Shown: one piece after another, positions 17,034 through 26,078 of the stretch | Numbering within the stretch: position 1 is the stretch's first letter | Layout: each line of letters opens with the position of its first letter | Source: Legionellaceae bacterium | Lineage (GTDB): Bacteria > Pseudomonadota > Gammaproteobacteria > Legionellales > Legionellaceae | DNA: 64,000 bases | Assembly: GCA_018061965.1 (NCBI GenBank) | Contig: JAGOTG010000005.1 | Location: 62,001-126,000, forward strand | Reading direction: 5' to 3' | Notes under the pieces: generated by a model | Database searches by the model: none | What the model saw: only the letters and a program-made list of their open reading frames with translations | Told to the model about the DNA's origin: nothing | Position numbers and translations under genes: made by a program

Positions 17034-17088
17034 TTGCAATGAAGATATTGTATCAAGTCACTCTAGAATACAACGCAAATACAGATGC

Positions 17089-17334
17089 TTATTTACTACC
17101 TGGCGAGGGTGAAGTGGCAGAATTTGAGCTGCCGGCTTCTAATTTAGATAATTCACCAGGATATTTTTTTTCAAAAGTAGTGAGTCTATATTGTGCGCAT
17201 TTATTAGCCGCCATCATATAAGCTGTACGGGCTTGGCTACAACTCACTGCTTGCATATTTCCTGTGGGGCATGTGTCGACGATTCTTTCTAAATCTGTTG
17301 CCATGCTACAAAATTTATCTTCTGGATTGTTCAT
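17089..17334 (-). CDS. Small unknown protein, 81 aa, four cysteines
   Basis: The ORF runs from an ATG at 17334 with a purine-rich GAGAAGAGA stretch upstream. The product is hydrophilic and probably helical. Four cysteines (about residues 9, 23, 32 and 46) are spread over the first half, and the Ser/Pro-rich C-terminus looks disordered. No family is recognised. An opposite-strand ORF over the same bases has lower-quality composition, so I prefer this one. A small regulatory or helical-hairpin cysteine protein is possible. Confidence 0.5.
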   Translation of the reverse strand: MNNPEDKFCSMATDLERIVDTCPTGNMQAVSCSQARTAYMMAANKCAQYRLTTFEKKYPGELSKLEAGSSNSATSPSPGSK

Positions 17335-17411
17335 AGGGATTCTCTTCTCTGATTTAGCGTCGAGGAGCTTAGCATAGAATTTTTATTTATTCTTGCTGTT
17401 TTCTTCTCTTT

Positions 17412-17486
17412 CGTTGCGAGCGCTGGCGAAGCAATCAAGTGACTTATGTTTTGTTCCGAATTACTTAGCTTTGTTCGCAATGACGG
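17412..17486. repeat. Dispersed palindromic repeat of the CGTcATTGCGA type
   Basis: The element starts CGTTGCGAGCGCTGGCGAAG and ends TTCGCAATGACGG, so its termini are inverted copies of CGT(C)ATTGCGA. The internal GCGAAGCAATC is also seen (as ATTGCTTCG) in a second copy at 33220-33252. This style of repeat is widespread in rickettsia-like and Legionellales genomes and is often found between genes. Confidence 0.7.
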
Positions 17487-17676
17487 TCGTGTAATTATAA
17501 TAATATTATATATATATAAAAGCTTATAACTACTATTAAGCAGCGATTTTCTGTGGTTAAGTTTTAAATGGTATTTAAAATCAAATAGTTATGTCATACA
17601 AAAACTGGGATCAGAGCCAGGTATAAGCGGATGACTAATTCTGTGTTACACTGCACTCAGTTTTCTTTGAATAGAT

Positions 17677-17716
17677 ATACAGTACTTATTTGATGACTAT
17701 ACGGTACTTATCCACA
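17677..17716 (+). promoter_or_regulatory. Direct repeat ATACRGTACTTAT x2 with a consensus DnaA box
   Basis: ATACAGTACTTAT (17677-17689) and ATACGGTACTTAT (17699-17711) differ by one base and are spaced 22 bp start to start, about two helical turns. The second runs directly into TTATCCACA (17708-17716), a perfect DnaA box. The pair sits 15 bp before the start of the MidA-like gene and may bind a dimeric regulator and/or DnaA. Confidence 0.5.
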
Positions 17717-17730
17717 ACTAGACATACCTC

Positions 17731-18834
17731 ATGAATTTACCAGCTTTGATCTTAGAAAAAATTCGATCGCGTAAATCACTTCCGTTTGCAGAGTTTATGC
17801 AAATGGCCTTGTATGATCCATTCGGTGGGTATTATACGGCGGGTTTACAGCAATTTGGACAAGATTTTACAACAGCGCCGCAGATAAGCCCTTTGTTTGC
17901 GGCTTGCTTGGCCAATCAATGTGCAGAAGTTTTGAAATTAGTGCCACATCCCGTTATTTTAGAGTTTGGAGCAGGTTCAGGACGCTTGTGTGTGGATGTT
18001 TTACATCGCTTAGAGGCTTTGGAGTGTTTGCCTGAATCCTATTTTATTTTGGAACTAAGTGGGTCATTACAAGCAGAACAACGTCAGATTATCGAACAAG
18101 AGATTCCTCACTTGCTGTCCAGAGTTCAGTGGCTACAATCTTGGCCAACCACCTCATTTCAAGGAGTGATTCTTGCTAATGAAGTATTAGATGCCATGCC
18201 TGTGCATCGTTTTTTGCAAACTGCAGAAGCGTTATATGAAATTCATGTAGCTGCCACGCCCGATGACCAATTGTGCGAAGTATTGCAGCTTTGTGATAAT
18301 GAGCGATTGCAAACGCAGGTTAAGCGAGTGCTTGCAGCGGATCTCTATCCCTATCAATCGGAAGTAAATTTATTTGTTACAGATTGGTTACAACATTGTG
18401 CGGAGATCCTTTCACGCGGTATGATGCTGATTATTGACTACGGTTTTCCCTGTGCTGAATATTATCACCCGGATCGTAATCAAGGGACTTTGATGTGTCA
18501 TTACCGCCATCGAACACATCCGAATCCTTTGATCCATATTGGAGAACAAGATATTACTGCGCATGTGGATTTTACCCATGTTGCGGAATCTGCAGTCGAA
18601 GCGGGGTTTGCGGTATCTGGTTTTGCTTCTCAAGCCGCTTTCTTGCTAGCTACAGGGTTGTTAAGTTTGGTGAATGCTGAGGAACCGACACGTTTGTTTC
18701 ACCAACAACAAGCCGTAAAATTGTTAACACATCCAAATGAAATGGGTGAATTATTTAAAGTCATGGCGTTAACCCGCGCCTGGGATGAACCGCTGAGTGG
18801 GTTTTTATTACAAGACAGACGAGCCAGTTTATGA
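17731..18834 (+). CDS. MidA/NDUFAF7-like SAM-dependent methyltransferase (DUF185)
   Basis: This 367-residue protein belongs to the COG1565 family. The N-terminal block FAEFMQMALYDPFGGYYTAG and the following DFTTAPQISPLFAACLA are diagnostic, as are the SAM site (ILEFGAGSGRLCVDVL) and LANEVLDAMPVHRF. The mitochondrial relative methylates an arginine of a complex I subunit; the bacterial target is not established. No Shine-Dalgarno is visible before the ATG at 17731. It is co-translated with the following PTPS-like gene through an ATGA overlap. Confidence 0.9.
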   Translation: MNLPALILEKIRSRKSLPFAEFMQMALYDPFGGYYTAGLQQFGQDFTTAPQISPLFAACLANQCAEVLKLVPHPVILEFGAGSGRLCVDVLHRLEALECLPESYFILELSGSLQAEQRQIIEQEIPHLLSRVQWLQSWPTTSFQGVILANEVLDAMPVHRFLQTAEALYEIHVAATPDDQLCEVLQLCDNERLQTQVKRVLAADLYPYQSEVNLFVTDWLQHCAEILSRGMMLIIDYGFPCAEYYHPDRNQGTLMCHYRHRTHPNPLIHIGEQDITAHVDFTHVAESAVEAGFAVSGFASQAAFLLATGLLSLVNAEEPTRLFHQQQAVKLLTHPNEMGELFKVMALTRAWDEPLSGFLLQDRRASL

Positions 18835-19328
18835 AAAAAAATGATTATGTAACCACCGTAGAATTGCAGAAAGAATCGATGAAATTTTCTGCAGGACATA
18901 CGACTATTTTCTCTGCTACCGAACGCGAGCCATTGCATGGTCATATGTACCAAGTCTATTTGGCGTTAACAACTCGGGTTAAAGAAGACGGTATGACTTT
19001 TGATTATCGGTATTACAAAAACAAGATCCATGCTTTGTGCAAACATTTGAATCAAACTTTTTTAATGCCGCAATTTTCGCCTTATCTGATTTATGAAGAA
19101 GATGAATCGTATTTATATTTTACCTTTAATCATAAAAAAATCCCTTTTTTGCGCGAAGATGTGACGCTATTGCCGGTGGTGAATATTACGGTAGAGGAAT
19201 TGTCACGTTGGTTTGTGCAAGAATTGATTGCTGAGAAAGAAGAGTTGGAACGGCATCGTGTAGAACAGATTGTTGTAAAAGTTTTTTCAGCACCAGGTCA
19301 ATCTGCCAATCATATTTGGCATCGATAA
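18831..19328 (+). CDS. 6-pyruvoyl-tetrahydropterin synthase/QueD-like protein lacking the usual cysteine
   Basis: The 165-residue protein has the tunnelling-fold PTPS signatures. The zinc ligands appear as the His of KFSAGH (near residue 23) and the two His of LHGH. The later TVEELSRWF motif is also present. QueD and PTPS normally carry the catalytic Cys four residues before HGH; here that position is Arg, with Glu residues beside it. PTPS-III enzymes use Glu instead of Cys, so activity may be altered rather than lost. The start overlaps the MidA-like stop (ATGA), and priA begins immediately after its stop. Family secure, reaction uncertain. Confidence 0.82.
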   Translation: MKKNDYVTTVELQKESMKFSAGHTTIFSATEREPLHGHMYQVYLALTTRVKEDGMTFDYRYYKNKIHALCKHLNQTFLMPQFSPYLIYEEDESYLYFTFNHKKIPFLREDVTLLPVVNITVEELSRWFVQELIAEKEELERHRVEQIVVKVFSAPGQSANHIWHR

Positions 19329-21524
19329 ATGCTCGATCCTGCTGACAGCAATGAACTTTTGCTGGTGTATCACATATCAGTATTACAGACCAATCGAGAT
19401 TATTTTGATTATATTGGACCAGTTGGGTTGCAAATTGGTTCACGGGTTTGGGTGCCTTTTCGGCAATCAACTCAAATCGGTATTATTATTGGTATTCAAG
19501 AAAATCAGGTGCCTCGGTCGGGCTTGAAGGATATTTTATCAGTATTAGATAGAGAACCCGTTCTGACCGATGAGATACTGCGTTTGTGTCGATGGATTAG
19601 TCATTATTACCAGGCTTCGTTAGCGCTGGTACTCCGTTTTGCTTTGCCAAAATTGTATCGAGAAGGCAAACCGCTTGAATCTGCTATGGAAGTTTTTTAT
19701 GAATTGGCGATTACTGAAGATCAAGCCGCCTTGATATCCAGTCGCGCTGCAAAACAAAAACAATGTGTCGATTATTTGTTACAGCATGGTGCTAAAAATA
19801 AAGAGCATTTGCTTCAATCAGGTTTTTCTAGTGCTGTTTTGCAAGCCCTAGTCGAAAAAAATATTGTGCTGCGACGCACTGAGAGTTTAAAACCCAAAAT
19901 AACTATGCAGACTTTGCTTGCCCCATTGACGTTAAATACCGAGCAAAGAGATGCTTATACAACTATTATGGCGCAGATCCATCATTTCCATTGTTTTTTA
20001 CTCCAGGGCGTCACGGGTAGTGGCAAAACCGAAGTGTATTTTCATGTTATTGAGCAAATATTGGCGCAAGGCAAACAAGTTTTAGTCTTGGTCCCTGAAA
20101 TTGGTTTGACGCCTCAATTACGCCAACGTTTTCAAGAGAGGTTTGCCCAACCTTTGATGGTCATTCATTCGCAAATGTCGGATGGTGAGCGCCAACAAGC
20201 TTGGTTATGGGCTTATAAACTGCAAATTCAATTGGTATTAGGTACGCGCTCAGCGTTGTTTACTCCTATGCCGAAATTGGGCCTTATTATCATCGATGAA
20301 GAGCACGATTCCTCGCTTAAGCAAATGGAAGGCGTGAGATATCTGGCGCGAGATGCAGCATTGATGCGTGCCCATTTTAATCAGATTCCAATTATCTTGG
20401 GGACGGCTACTCCGGCACTGGAAAGCTTAGCAAATGCAGATAAAGGAAAATATACGCGCATTTCTTTGTCGAAAAAAGCGTTAAATACTTTCCCATTACA
20501 TTACCAAATCGTTGATTTGCGTAGTCAAAGTTTGTTGCATGGTTTGGCAACGGCAACGTATTTAGCCATTGAGCGGCATTTGGCACAAAATCATCAAGTG
20601 ATGATTTTTATCAATCGTCGCGGTTTTTCCCCTGTGTTGTTATGCCATGCTTGCGGCTGGAAAGCGGCTTGTCCACATTGTGATGCTTGCTTAACCGTAC
20701 ACCGCTCTGCCAATCAACTCCTTTGCCACCATTGTGGCCATCAACAAGCTCAAATGGCGACCTGCCCTGCTTGCCAGGGACGAGAATTGATTTTTATGGG
20801 AACGGGGACTCAGCGCCTTGAAGAAGGTTTGGCCGCGGTGTTTCCGAAAACCAATATTTTGCGGATTGATCGCGATACGGTTCAGCACAAGCAGGCCTGG
20901 GGTGAGCATTTGCATCAGATTGAAACAGGTCAAGCTCAATTGATTGTAGGCACTCAAATGCTGGCCAAAGGTCATCATTTTGCGCGCCTAACCTTGGTGG
21001 TGATTTTGGATGCTGACTATGGATTTTATGATCCCGATTTTCGGGCTTTGGAGCGCTTAGGACAATTGATAACGCAAGTATCCGGTCGTGCCGGACGTGC
21101 AGAAGTCCCAGGCGAAGTCGTCATCCAAACGCATATTCCAGATCATCCTTTGTTGAATACTTTAATCCAATCTGGTTATGATGCTTTTGCTCAAGAATTA
21201 CTCCAAGCGCGACGTGAGGCGCAACTTCCCCCTTTTTCCCATATGGCGCTGTTGCGTGTCCAAGGAAAATATCCTGAGAAGGTCTTGCAATGCTTGCATG
21301 CCATCAAGCAACAACCTAAAGCGGCAGGCTTGATGATCATGGGCCCTGCACCAGCGCCTCTTGCAAAAAAAGCCGGGCAACATCGCATGCAACTATTATT
21401 TAAATCGGGATCCCGGCAAGTATTGCAAACTCATTTGACTGCATTAAGAGATTGGATCTCTTCCTCAAAACTAACCAGTGGGTTGCGTTGGAGTATCGAC
21501 GTAGATCCAATTGATTTGGCGTAA
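19329..21524 (+). CDS. priA: PriA primosomal replication-restart helicase
   Basis: PriA is a 731-residue superfamily 2 DNA helicase that restarts collapsed replication forks. The N-terminal DNA-binding domain is followed by Walker A GVTGSGKTEVYF (about residues 227-238) and the DEEH box in LIIIDEEHDSSLKQ. The paired zinc fingers are present as CHACGWKAACPHCDACL and CHHCGHQQAQMATCPAC, and the helicase motif as TQMLAKGHHF. All key motifs are intact. The gene starts directly after the TAA of the PTPS-like gene, so the three genes from 17731 form one operon. Confidence 0.97.
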   Translation: MLDPADSNELLLVYHISVLQTNRDYFDYIGPVGLQIGSRVWVPFRQSTQIGIIIGIQENQVPRSGLKDILSVLDREPVLTDEILRLCRWISHYYQASLALVLRFALPKLYREGKPLESAMEVFYELAITEDQAALISSRAAKQKQCVDYLLQHGAKNKEHLLQSGFSSAVLQALVEKNIVLRRTESLKPKITMQTLLAPLTLNTEQRDAYTTIMAQIHHFHCFLLQGVTGSGKTEVYFHVIEQILAQGKQVLVLVPEIGLTPQLRQRFQERFAQPLMVIHSQMSDGERQQAWLWAYKLQIQLVLGTRSALFTPMPKLGLIIIDEEHDSSLKQMEGVRYLARDAALMRAHFNQIPIILGTATPALESLANADKGKYTRISLSKKALNTFPLHYQIVDLRSQSLLHGLATATYLAIERHLAQNHQVMIFINRRGFSPVLLCHACGWKAACPHCDACLTVHRSANQLLCHHCGHQQAQMATCPACQGRELIFMGTGTQRLEEGLAAVFPKTNILRIDRDTVQHKQAWGEHLHQIETGQAQLIVGTQMLAKGHHFARLTLVVILDADYGFYDPDFRALERLGQLITQVSGRAGRAEVPGEVVIQTHIPDHPLLNTLIQSGYDAFAQELLQARREAQLPPFSHMALLRVQGKYPEKVLQCLHAIKQQPKAAGLMIMGPAPAPLAKKAGQHRMQLLFKSGSRQVLQTHLTALRDWISSSKLTSGLRWSIDVDPIDLA

Positions 21525-21603
21525 TCATTTAGCAATTTTCAAGGAAACGCCAAATAGGGCGTTTCACAGAGCGTGAAGATACGTACCCAAGTTATTCTGA
21601 GCC

Positions 21604-21642
21604 GATGTATCCTCACAAAAATGCACAAAATCGTTTCATCCC
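21604..21642. repeat. Dispersed repeat, copy 1 (GATGTATCC-type)
   Basis: The segment GATGTATCCTCACAAAAATG through TTTCATCCC aligns with 23241-23294 and more weakly with 33162-33217. This copy lacks the GCGTAGGCGGGGAT right arm. The remainder of the gap 21525-21778 shows no gene. Confidence 0.6.
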
Positions 21643-21778
21643 ATATATCTCGTTTACCCCTATTTCTGTGTGATTTTTTTCTGTGATTATTTTTTTTGTT
21701 TAGTGCTTCTTATTTAATCTTTAGCTAAGGATTGATGGATAAAATGCGGGCACTATAGGTAAAAAATGAGAAAAAAAC

Positions 21779-23206
21779 ATGCCTGGTAAGTGGAGTTGTG
21801 AACAAGTAGATATAACTATAATTCAAGATCAATTAACTAAATTCAAGCACAATATTGCGTCGTTAAAAGGACAATCCCCAAGAGATTTTTTAGAGTTACT
21901 TGCACGGAGACTCCATAGAATTCAACAAAAATTACAGGGCAAACACAAATTTTCTTTTTTTGACTCAAGGATCCCATCATTATTAGCTAGATTGCAAAAA
22001 AGCCAAGAAGAAATTGAAGTTCTCATGCTTTCTGTTACCAAAGCGGAAAAAACAGCAGAGACAATTAGGCGAAAATGTGAAACCATTACTGAGGAAATGA
22101 CGCATTGGCGTCCCATTTCACCTTCTGGAGTGGATGGTTCTTCTCCTATAAGTAGATTGGGTAAAAGCTATCAGTGTAGCTCTCCTTTTGATACGATTAG
22201 AACGGCTGGTGGAAATGTGTGGGCGTCTATTCGCAGCAAATTAGAGGGTATGGCTAGTCAGGATTTTGATAAAATTAATCATAATGCTTTGGCATTTTTA
22301 TTGCTAAGCGATGATGCATCCTTTGTTGAAGCGATTAATTTTGGTACTTTGCCTATTGAAGGTGAAATCGGGCATCTTATTATACAAAGACTTAAAGAGT
22401 TGTATTTTACGAAATCGTTGATTAAATCGACCTCTACTGAGGAGGAAGATGTTGTTAATCATAGAATTCGCAATCTGAGTGCCAAGCTCATTTCTCGCTC
22501 AATGAGTGGCGTAGAGGATGGCCTTTTAAAATGTGATTTCGATACTTTATATCTGGAGCTCACCAAACTAGCATTACATGCTGAATTGTATCCTGAGGCA
22601 AAAGTATTTTGGTTGGGGACCTCGCGCGCAGTGATGGCTGTTATTCGCAAAAGAGCAGGGCAAGGAACGTATCTTAATTGTGATGATAGCAAATGGTCTT
22701 GGCACCTGAATCGTATTTGGCTTCAAGCAGCGATGATCCTGGGGTATCAATGCGAGCTGGTTGAGCAGCATTTTCCCAATATTGAAGAGGCCTTTTTCTC
22801 ACAAGATGGTGGCGCATTTGTAGAGGAACTCTTAAAAGCGGTGCGGCCTAAAAATACGGACTGTACTTCTCAATATAATGGTTATGATGCGCCTACCGCA
22901 ACGTCACAGGAAATATTGGTTCTTATGGATATGGGTTGTGTCGCCAATAAGCATGAAGAAAATAATCGCATTTACTTTTCTAAACCGCAAACCAAGGAAA
23001 TGCCATCTCCTTCTAGCAATGGTAGGACATCTCCGAGTAAAAACATCCTATACCATAGCTGGGATGGTGGTTTTTCTGCTTCAGCCTCACCTCATGGTCG
23101 TTCTAAAGATCAATTTTTTGCCTCGAGGCAAAGCTCGATTGAGATTAGAAGTCAGATAGATTTTCTGAGCGCGAGAACTCCGAGTCCGACCGGTCTTACT
23201 TCCTAG
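21779..23206 (+). CDS. Unknown 475-aa protein, candidate effector
   Basis: No family is recognised. Residues 10-110 are strongly helical and charged with coiled-coil character (KSQEEIEVLMLSVTKAEKTA). The middle (about 140-365) appears globular and helical. The C-terminal 90 residues are Ser/Pro-rich and probably disordered. There is no signal peptide or membrane segment. It stands alone after the priA operon, next to another orphan protein, with dispersed repeats in front of both. Helical N-terminus plus polar disordered C-terminus is compatible with a type IV secreted effector, but nothing in the sequence proves it. Confidence 0.6.
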   Translation: MPGKWSCEQVDITIIQDQLTKFKHNIASLKGQSPRDFLELLARRLHRIQQKLQGKHKFSFFDSRIPSLLARLQKSQEEIEVLMLSVTKAEKTAETIRRKCETITEEMTHWRPISPSGVDGSSPISRLGKSYQCSSPFDTIRTAGGNVWASIRSKLEGMASQDFDKINHNALAFLLLSDDASFVEAINFGTLPIEGEIGHLIIQRLKELYFTKSLIKSTSTEEEDVVNHRIRNLSAKLISRSMSGVEDGLLKCDFDTLYLELTKLALHAELYPEAKVFWLGTSRAVMAVIRKRAGQGTYLNCDDSKWSWHLNRIWLQAAMILGYQCELVEQHFPNIEEAFFSQDGGAFVEELLKAVRPKNTDCTSQYNGYDAPTATSQEILVLMDMGCVANKHEENNRIYFSKPQTKEMPSPSSNGRTSPSKNILYHSWDGGFSASASPHGRSKDQFFASRQSSIEIRSQIDFLSARTPSPTGLTS

Positions 23207-23240
23207 AGGACTTTGTATTGCTTTGTTATACTAGCGTACT

Positions 23241-23294
23241 GATGTATCCCCATAAAGTTGCACATAATTCTGTCATCCCCGCGTAGGCGGGGAT
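23241..23294. repeat. Dispersed repeat, copy 2, with ATCCCC/GGGGAT arms
   Basis: The element begins GATGTATCCCCATAAAGTTG and ends with a GTCATCCCCGCGTAGGCGGGGAT hairpin (CCCCGC/GCGGGG). It lies 25 bp before the next ORF. It matches copy 1 (21604-21642) in its left half and copy 3 (33162-33217) in overall organisation. Confidence 0.7.
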
Positions 23295-23319
23295 CTGTTC
23301 ATTTTTTAGGAGATATTTT

Positions 23320-24447
23320 ATGCCGTTTGAATCGCCGCTGTCTGAAAGAGGTGATTTGTATTCAGATTACTCTGATGCGCATCATACTGATCATCCGGAA
23401 GGCACAGAGTCTTATGCAGAGCGCAAAATTCAGGTAAAGCAAGTGCTTGATATTGCTAAAGATCCGATAACAGGACAAGCTTTGCCTCCAGAAGCCGTTC
23501 CTGCTAGTGCGATAAAAAGTCGAATTGGCCATAACGTCAATGTGGAATCCTTTGCTTTTAAGCCAACTGCGAGTGAATTGTTGGCGCAAATGAATCAATT
23601 TTTAGATAGTTTCACGGGTATTATCCGCCGTTATAATTTAGATTCTAGCCACTATCTGCTGCAAATGCGTACGGCATTTCATTTTGCGTTCGGATCGGTC
23701 ACACAGCCTGGCACCCAAGAAGATTTTTTTCATCAAAAGAGAATTGAGGTCAATGAACAAGTCTTTAAACGCCTGAGTTTAGCAGAAAATAAAGACTTTA
23801 CGTTTAATCGAATCGCTGCGTGGAAGCAATTGATCCATCTTTGCCAGGCGTTTTTAGATAAAACTCAACCTAGTATGAAATTGAAAGAAATCAAACTGAA
23901 TCCGGATGGGCATGTGGTATTGCGGATGACGATTCAGGAGGCTGATTCTTTTCTTGATTTTAGGAATACTTGGCAACGGTTGTTTTCTGAAAATTATGTG
24001 CGTTATTCTGATCCAGAAAAAATCACTACTTTAGCTTGTGTGCTGGGTGTTGTCGATATATTTGGCTTGTCTGAAAGTGACCGAATAGACTTCGTCAATG
24101 ATTTGAATGCGTTGTTTGCTCAGTTTACTTTGTCTATGCAGAATAAATCGTATTCTTTTGATGTATTTGAATTCAGTGAGTCCTCGAATCGGATGCTCCA
24201 ACATCAAGATATGTACGGCAAGCTAACGATTAGCAGAGGATATGTTCGATTGGATGAGCCTGCTTTGGATGATCCCACTCCGGTTGATCCTACTTATCGC
24301 TTTTATCGCTTATATGATCAATGCGCGCATCTGCGTGCGGGTAGTTTGTTTCATCTTATGCAATCAGAGGGCGTGAAATCGCGGCAAGCTATTTGTGATG
24401 GGCTTCACGATGATGTTGAAAATGACAAGTTAATGAAACTGAAATAA
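23320..24447 (+). CDS. Unknown 375-aa protein
   Basis: I recognise no domain. The sequence is mixed alpha/beta and hydrophilic, without signal peptide or membrane helix, and with a negatively charged, His-containing N-terminus (DYSDAHHTDHPEG). TTTTTTAGGAG lies 10 bases upstream of the ATG at 23320. It follows the unknown 475-aa gene in the same direction and is preceded by a dispersed repeat. The two proteins show no obvious similarity to each other. A host-directed role is only a guess from the genomic style. Confidence 0.6.
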   Translation: MPFESPLSERGDLYSDYSDAHHTDHPEGTESYAERKIQVKQVLDIAKDPITGQALPPEAVPASAIKSRIGHNVNVESFAFKPTASELLAQMNQFLDSFTGIIRRYNLDSSHYLLQMRTAFHFAFGSVTQPGTQEDFFHQKRIEVNEQVFKRLSLAENKDFTFNRIAAWKQLIHLCQAFLDKTQPSMKLKEIKLNPDGHVVLRMTIQEADSFLDFRNTWQRLFSENYVRYSDPEKITTLACVLGVVDIFGLSESDRIDFVNDLNALFAQFTLSMQNKSYSFDVFEFSESSNRMLQHQDMYGKLTISRGYVRLDEPALDDPTPVDPTYRFYRLYDQCAHLRAGSLFHLMQSEGVKSRQAICDGLHDDVENDKLMKLK

Positions 24448-24455
24448 ACTTTTTT

Positions 24456-24479
24456 TAGGTTGGGCCTTGGCCCAACCTA
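24456..24479. repeat. Perfect palindrome between convergent unknown gene and thyA
   Basis: TAGGTTGGGCC (24456-24466) and GGCCCAACCTA (24469-24479) form an 11-bp stem with a TT centre. A T-run precedes it on the plus strand, so neither strand has the hairpin-then-U order of a classic terminator. Related AGGTTGG sequences recur near 35584, suggesting a dispersed repeat that may also end transcription. Confidence 0.6.
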
Positions 24480-24484
24480 CCTCA

Positions 24485-25279
24485 CTACACCGCAATAGGC
24501 GCCTTAATCGTAGGATACGGATCATACCCTTCCCATACGAAGTCCTCGAAACAATAGTCGAATAGGCTCTCTGGCGTGCGCTGTAGAATGAGTTTGGGCA
24601 GTGCCCTAGGGGTGCGCTGCAATTGCAGCTGCGCTTGTTCCAGGTGGTTCGTATAAAGGTGGCAATCACCGCCTGTCCAAATGAAGTCTCCTGCTTGGAG
24701 TCCACAGGTTTGCGCTACCATATGGGTTAACAACGCGTAGGATGCAATGTTGAAGGGAACACCCAGAAAAACGTCTGCAGAGCGTTGATATAATTGGCAG
24801 GACAGTTTGCCATCTGCTACATAAAATTGAAATAAAGCATGGCAGGGTGCGAGTGCCATCCGGTCTAATTCCCCTACATTCCATGCGCTGACAATTAAGC
24901 GCCGTGAGTCGGGGTTGGTCTTGATTTGTGCGATAATCTGACTTAATTGGTCGATTTCCTGGCCCTGCGCATTGGGCCAAGCACGCCATTGTTTGCCATA
25001 GACCGGGCCCAAATTCCCGTTGGAATCCGCCCATTCATTCCAAATGGTAACGCCATTTTGGTTCAAATAAGCAATATTGGTGTCGCCCTGTAAAAACCAA
25101 AGTAATTCATGCACGATACTGCGCGTATGGAGTTTTTTGGTGGTTAACAGTGGGAAGCCTTTGGTCAAATCAAAGCGCATTTGATAACCAAATACTGATA
25201 AAGTACCGGTTCCAGTGCGATCGGACTTTTCAGTTCCTTCTGCTAAAATGTGTTTGATAAGATTAAGATAAGTGTCCAT
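24485..25279 (-). CDS. thyA: Thymidylate synthase
   Basis: Starting at the ATG at 25279 ([15 protein letters not shown]) the protein has 264 residues, exactly the E. coli length. It converts dUMP to dTMP with methylene-tetrahydrofolate. The motifs [26 protein letters not shown], the catalytic Cys in [13 protein letters not shown] and [11 protein letters not shown] are present. An in-frame upstream start exists but overlaps lgt more. The lgt stop overlaps the thyA start, as in enterobacteria. It is the last gene of rppH-ptsP-lgt-thyA. Confidence 0.97.
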   Translation of the reverse strand: MDTYLNLIKHILAEGTEKSDRTGTGTLSVFGYQMRFDLTKGFPLLTTKKLHTRSIVHELLWFLQGDTNIAYLNQNGVTIWNEWADSNGNLGPVYGKQWRAWPNAQGQEIDQLSQIIAQIKTNPDSRRLIVSAWNVGELDRMALAPCHALFQFYVADGKLSCQLYQRSADVFLGVPFNIASYALLTHMVAQTCGLQAGDFIWTGGDCHLYTNHLEQAQLQLQRTPRALPKLILQRTPESLFDYCFEDFVWEGYDPYPTIKAPIAV

Positions 25280-26078
25280 GATGCTTTCTCGTATAGGTTG
25301 GATCTTGGCGAGACTTATAAAAGAGAGCCAGGCCGGCAATCAACATGGGTATTGACAGTAATTGTCCCATGGTTAGCCAGTTTAATGCAATAAAACCAAG
25401 TTGAATATCGGGTTGGCGAAAAAACTCCACAGTGAAGCGACAGATTGCGTAGCCAATGAGAAAGAGCGCAGATATGGCGCCCTGAGGGCGAGGTTTGCGC
25501 GCGTACCACCATAAAAAAATAAATAGTACAATCCCTTCTAAACCGCATTCATATAATTGAGAAGGATGTCTGGGTTGGGAATCCGCATCCGGAAAGACCA
25601 TCGCCCAGGGTAGTTGGCTGGGTCTTCCCCATAATTCTCCATTGATAAAATTCCCGATTCGTCCCGCAGCTAAGCCTAAGGGGACCAGCGGTGCTATAAA
25701 ATCAGTGATGGCTAAGAAAGGTTTGTGCCGGGTTCGGGAGAAGTAATACATGGCACAGATTACGCCTAAAAAGCCTCCGTGAAAGGACATGCCTCCTTGC
25801 CAAACTTTTACAATACTGAAGGGATTATGAATGAGATCTGATGTACCATAGAACAGCATATAGCCTATCCTGCCGCCCAAAACAGTCCCGACGGCGGCAA
25901 AGAAAATCAAATCTCCAATTTGATCGGCCGTCCACTTTAAATGCAAATTTTTTACTCGCCAGTGAGCAACCAGCCATGCTAAACCAAAGCCTAGTAGATA
26001 CATGAGCCCATACCAATGAATGGCAAGAGGGCCTATAGACACGGCGATAGGATCGATGGTTGGATAAGTTAAGCTCAT
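25263..26078 (-). CDS. lgt: Prolipoprotein diacylglyceryl transferase
   Basis: This 271-residue inner-membrane enzyme with about seven helices attaches diacylglycerol to the lipobox cysteine of prolipoproteins. The Lgt signature [16 protein letters not shown] is intact, together with the [11 protein letters not shown] and MSFHGGFLG segments. It overlaps ptsP upstream (4 bp) and thyA downstream. One substrate in this window would be the lipoprotein at 56721. Confidence 0.97.
   Translation of the reverse strand: MSLTYPTIDPIAVSIGPLAIHWYGLMYLLGFGLAWLVAHWRVKNLHLKWTADQIGDLIFFAAVGTVLGGRIGYMLFYGTSDLIHNPFSIVKVWQGGMSFHGGFLGVICAMYYFSRTRHKPFLAITDFIAPLVPLGLAAGRIGNFINGELWGRPSQLPWAMVFPDADSQPRHPSQLYECGLEGIVLFIFLWWYARKPRPQGAISALFLIGYAICRFTVEFFRQPDIQLGFIALNWLTMGQLLSIPMLIAGLALFYKSRQDPTYTRKHHGHLS

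Larger units (their letters stand above)
17335..17730. other. 396-bp intergenic region with dispersed repeat, AT-rich tract and direct repeats
   Basis: No gene is supported here. The interval holds a dispersed palindromic repeat (17412-17486), an AT-rich run with alternating TA (about 17497-17520), and a pair of direct repeats with a DnaA-box consensus just before the MidA-like gene. No strong promoter was identified, although the repeats lie where regulators of the downstream genes would bind. Confidence 0.6.

Noticed and set aside
17039..17221. Plus-strand 60-codon ORF overlapping the 81-aa minus-strand ORF
   Set aside because: It has poor composition and no ribosome site, while the opposite strand gives a longer and more protein-like sequence.
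17708..17716. Consensus DnaA box as the origin of replication
   Set aside because: Only one box is present, with no cluster of boxes or AT-rich 13-mers next to it; a regulatory role is more likely than oriC.
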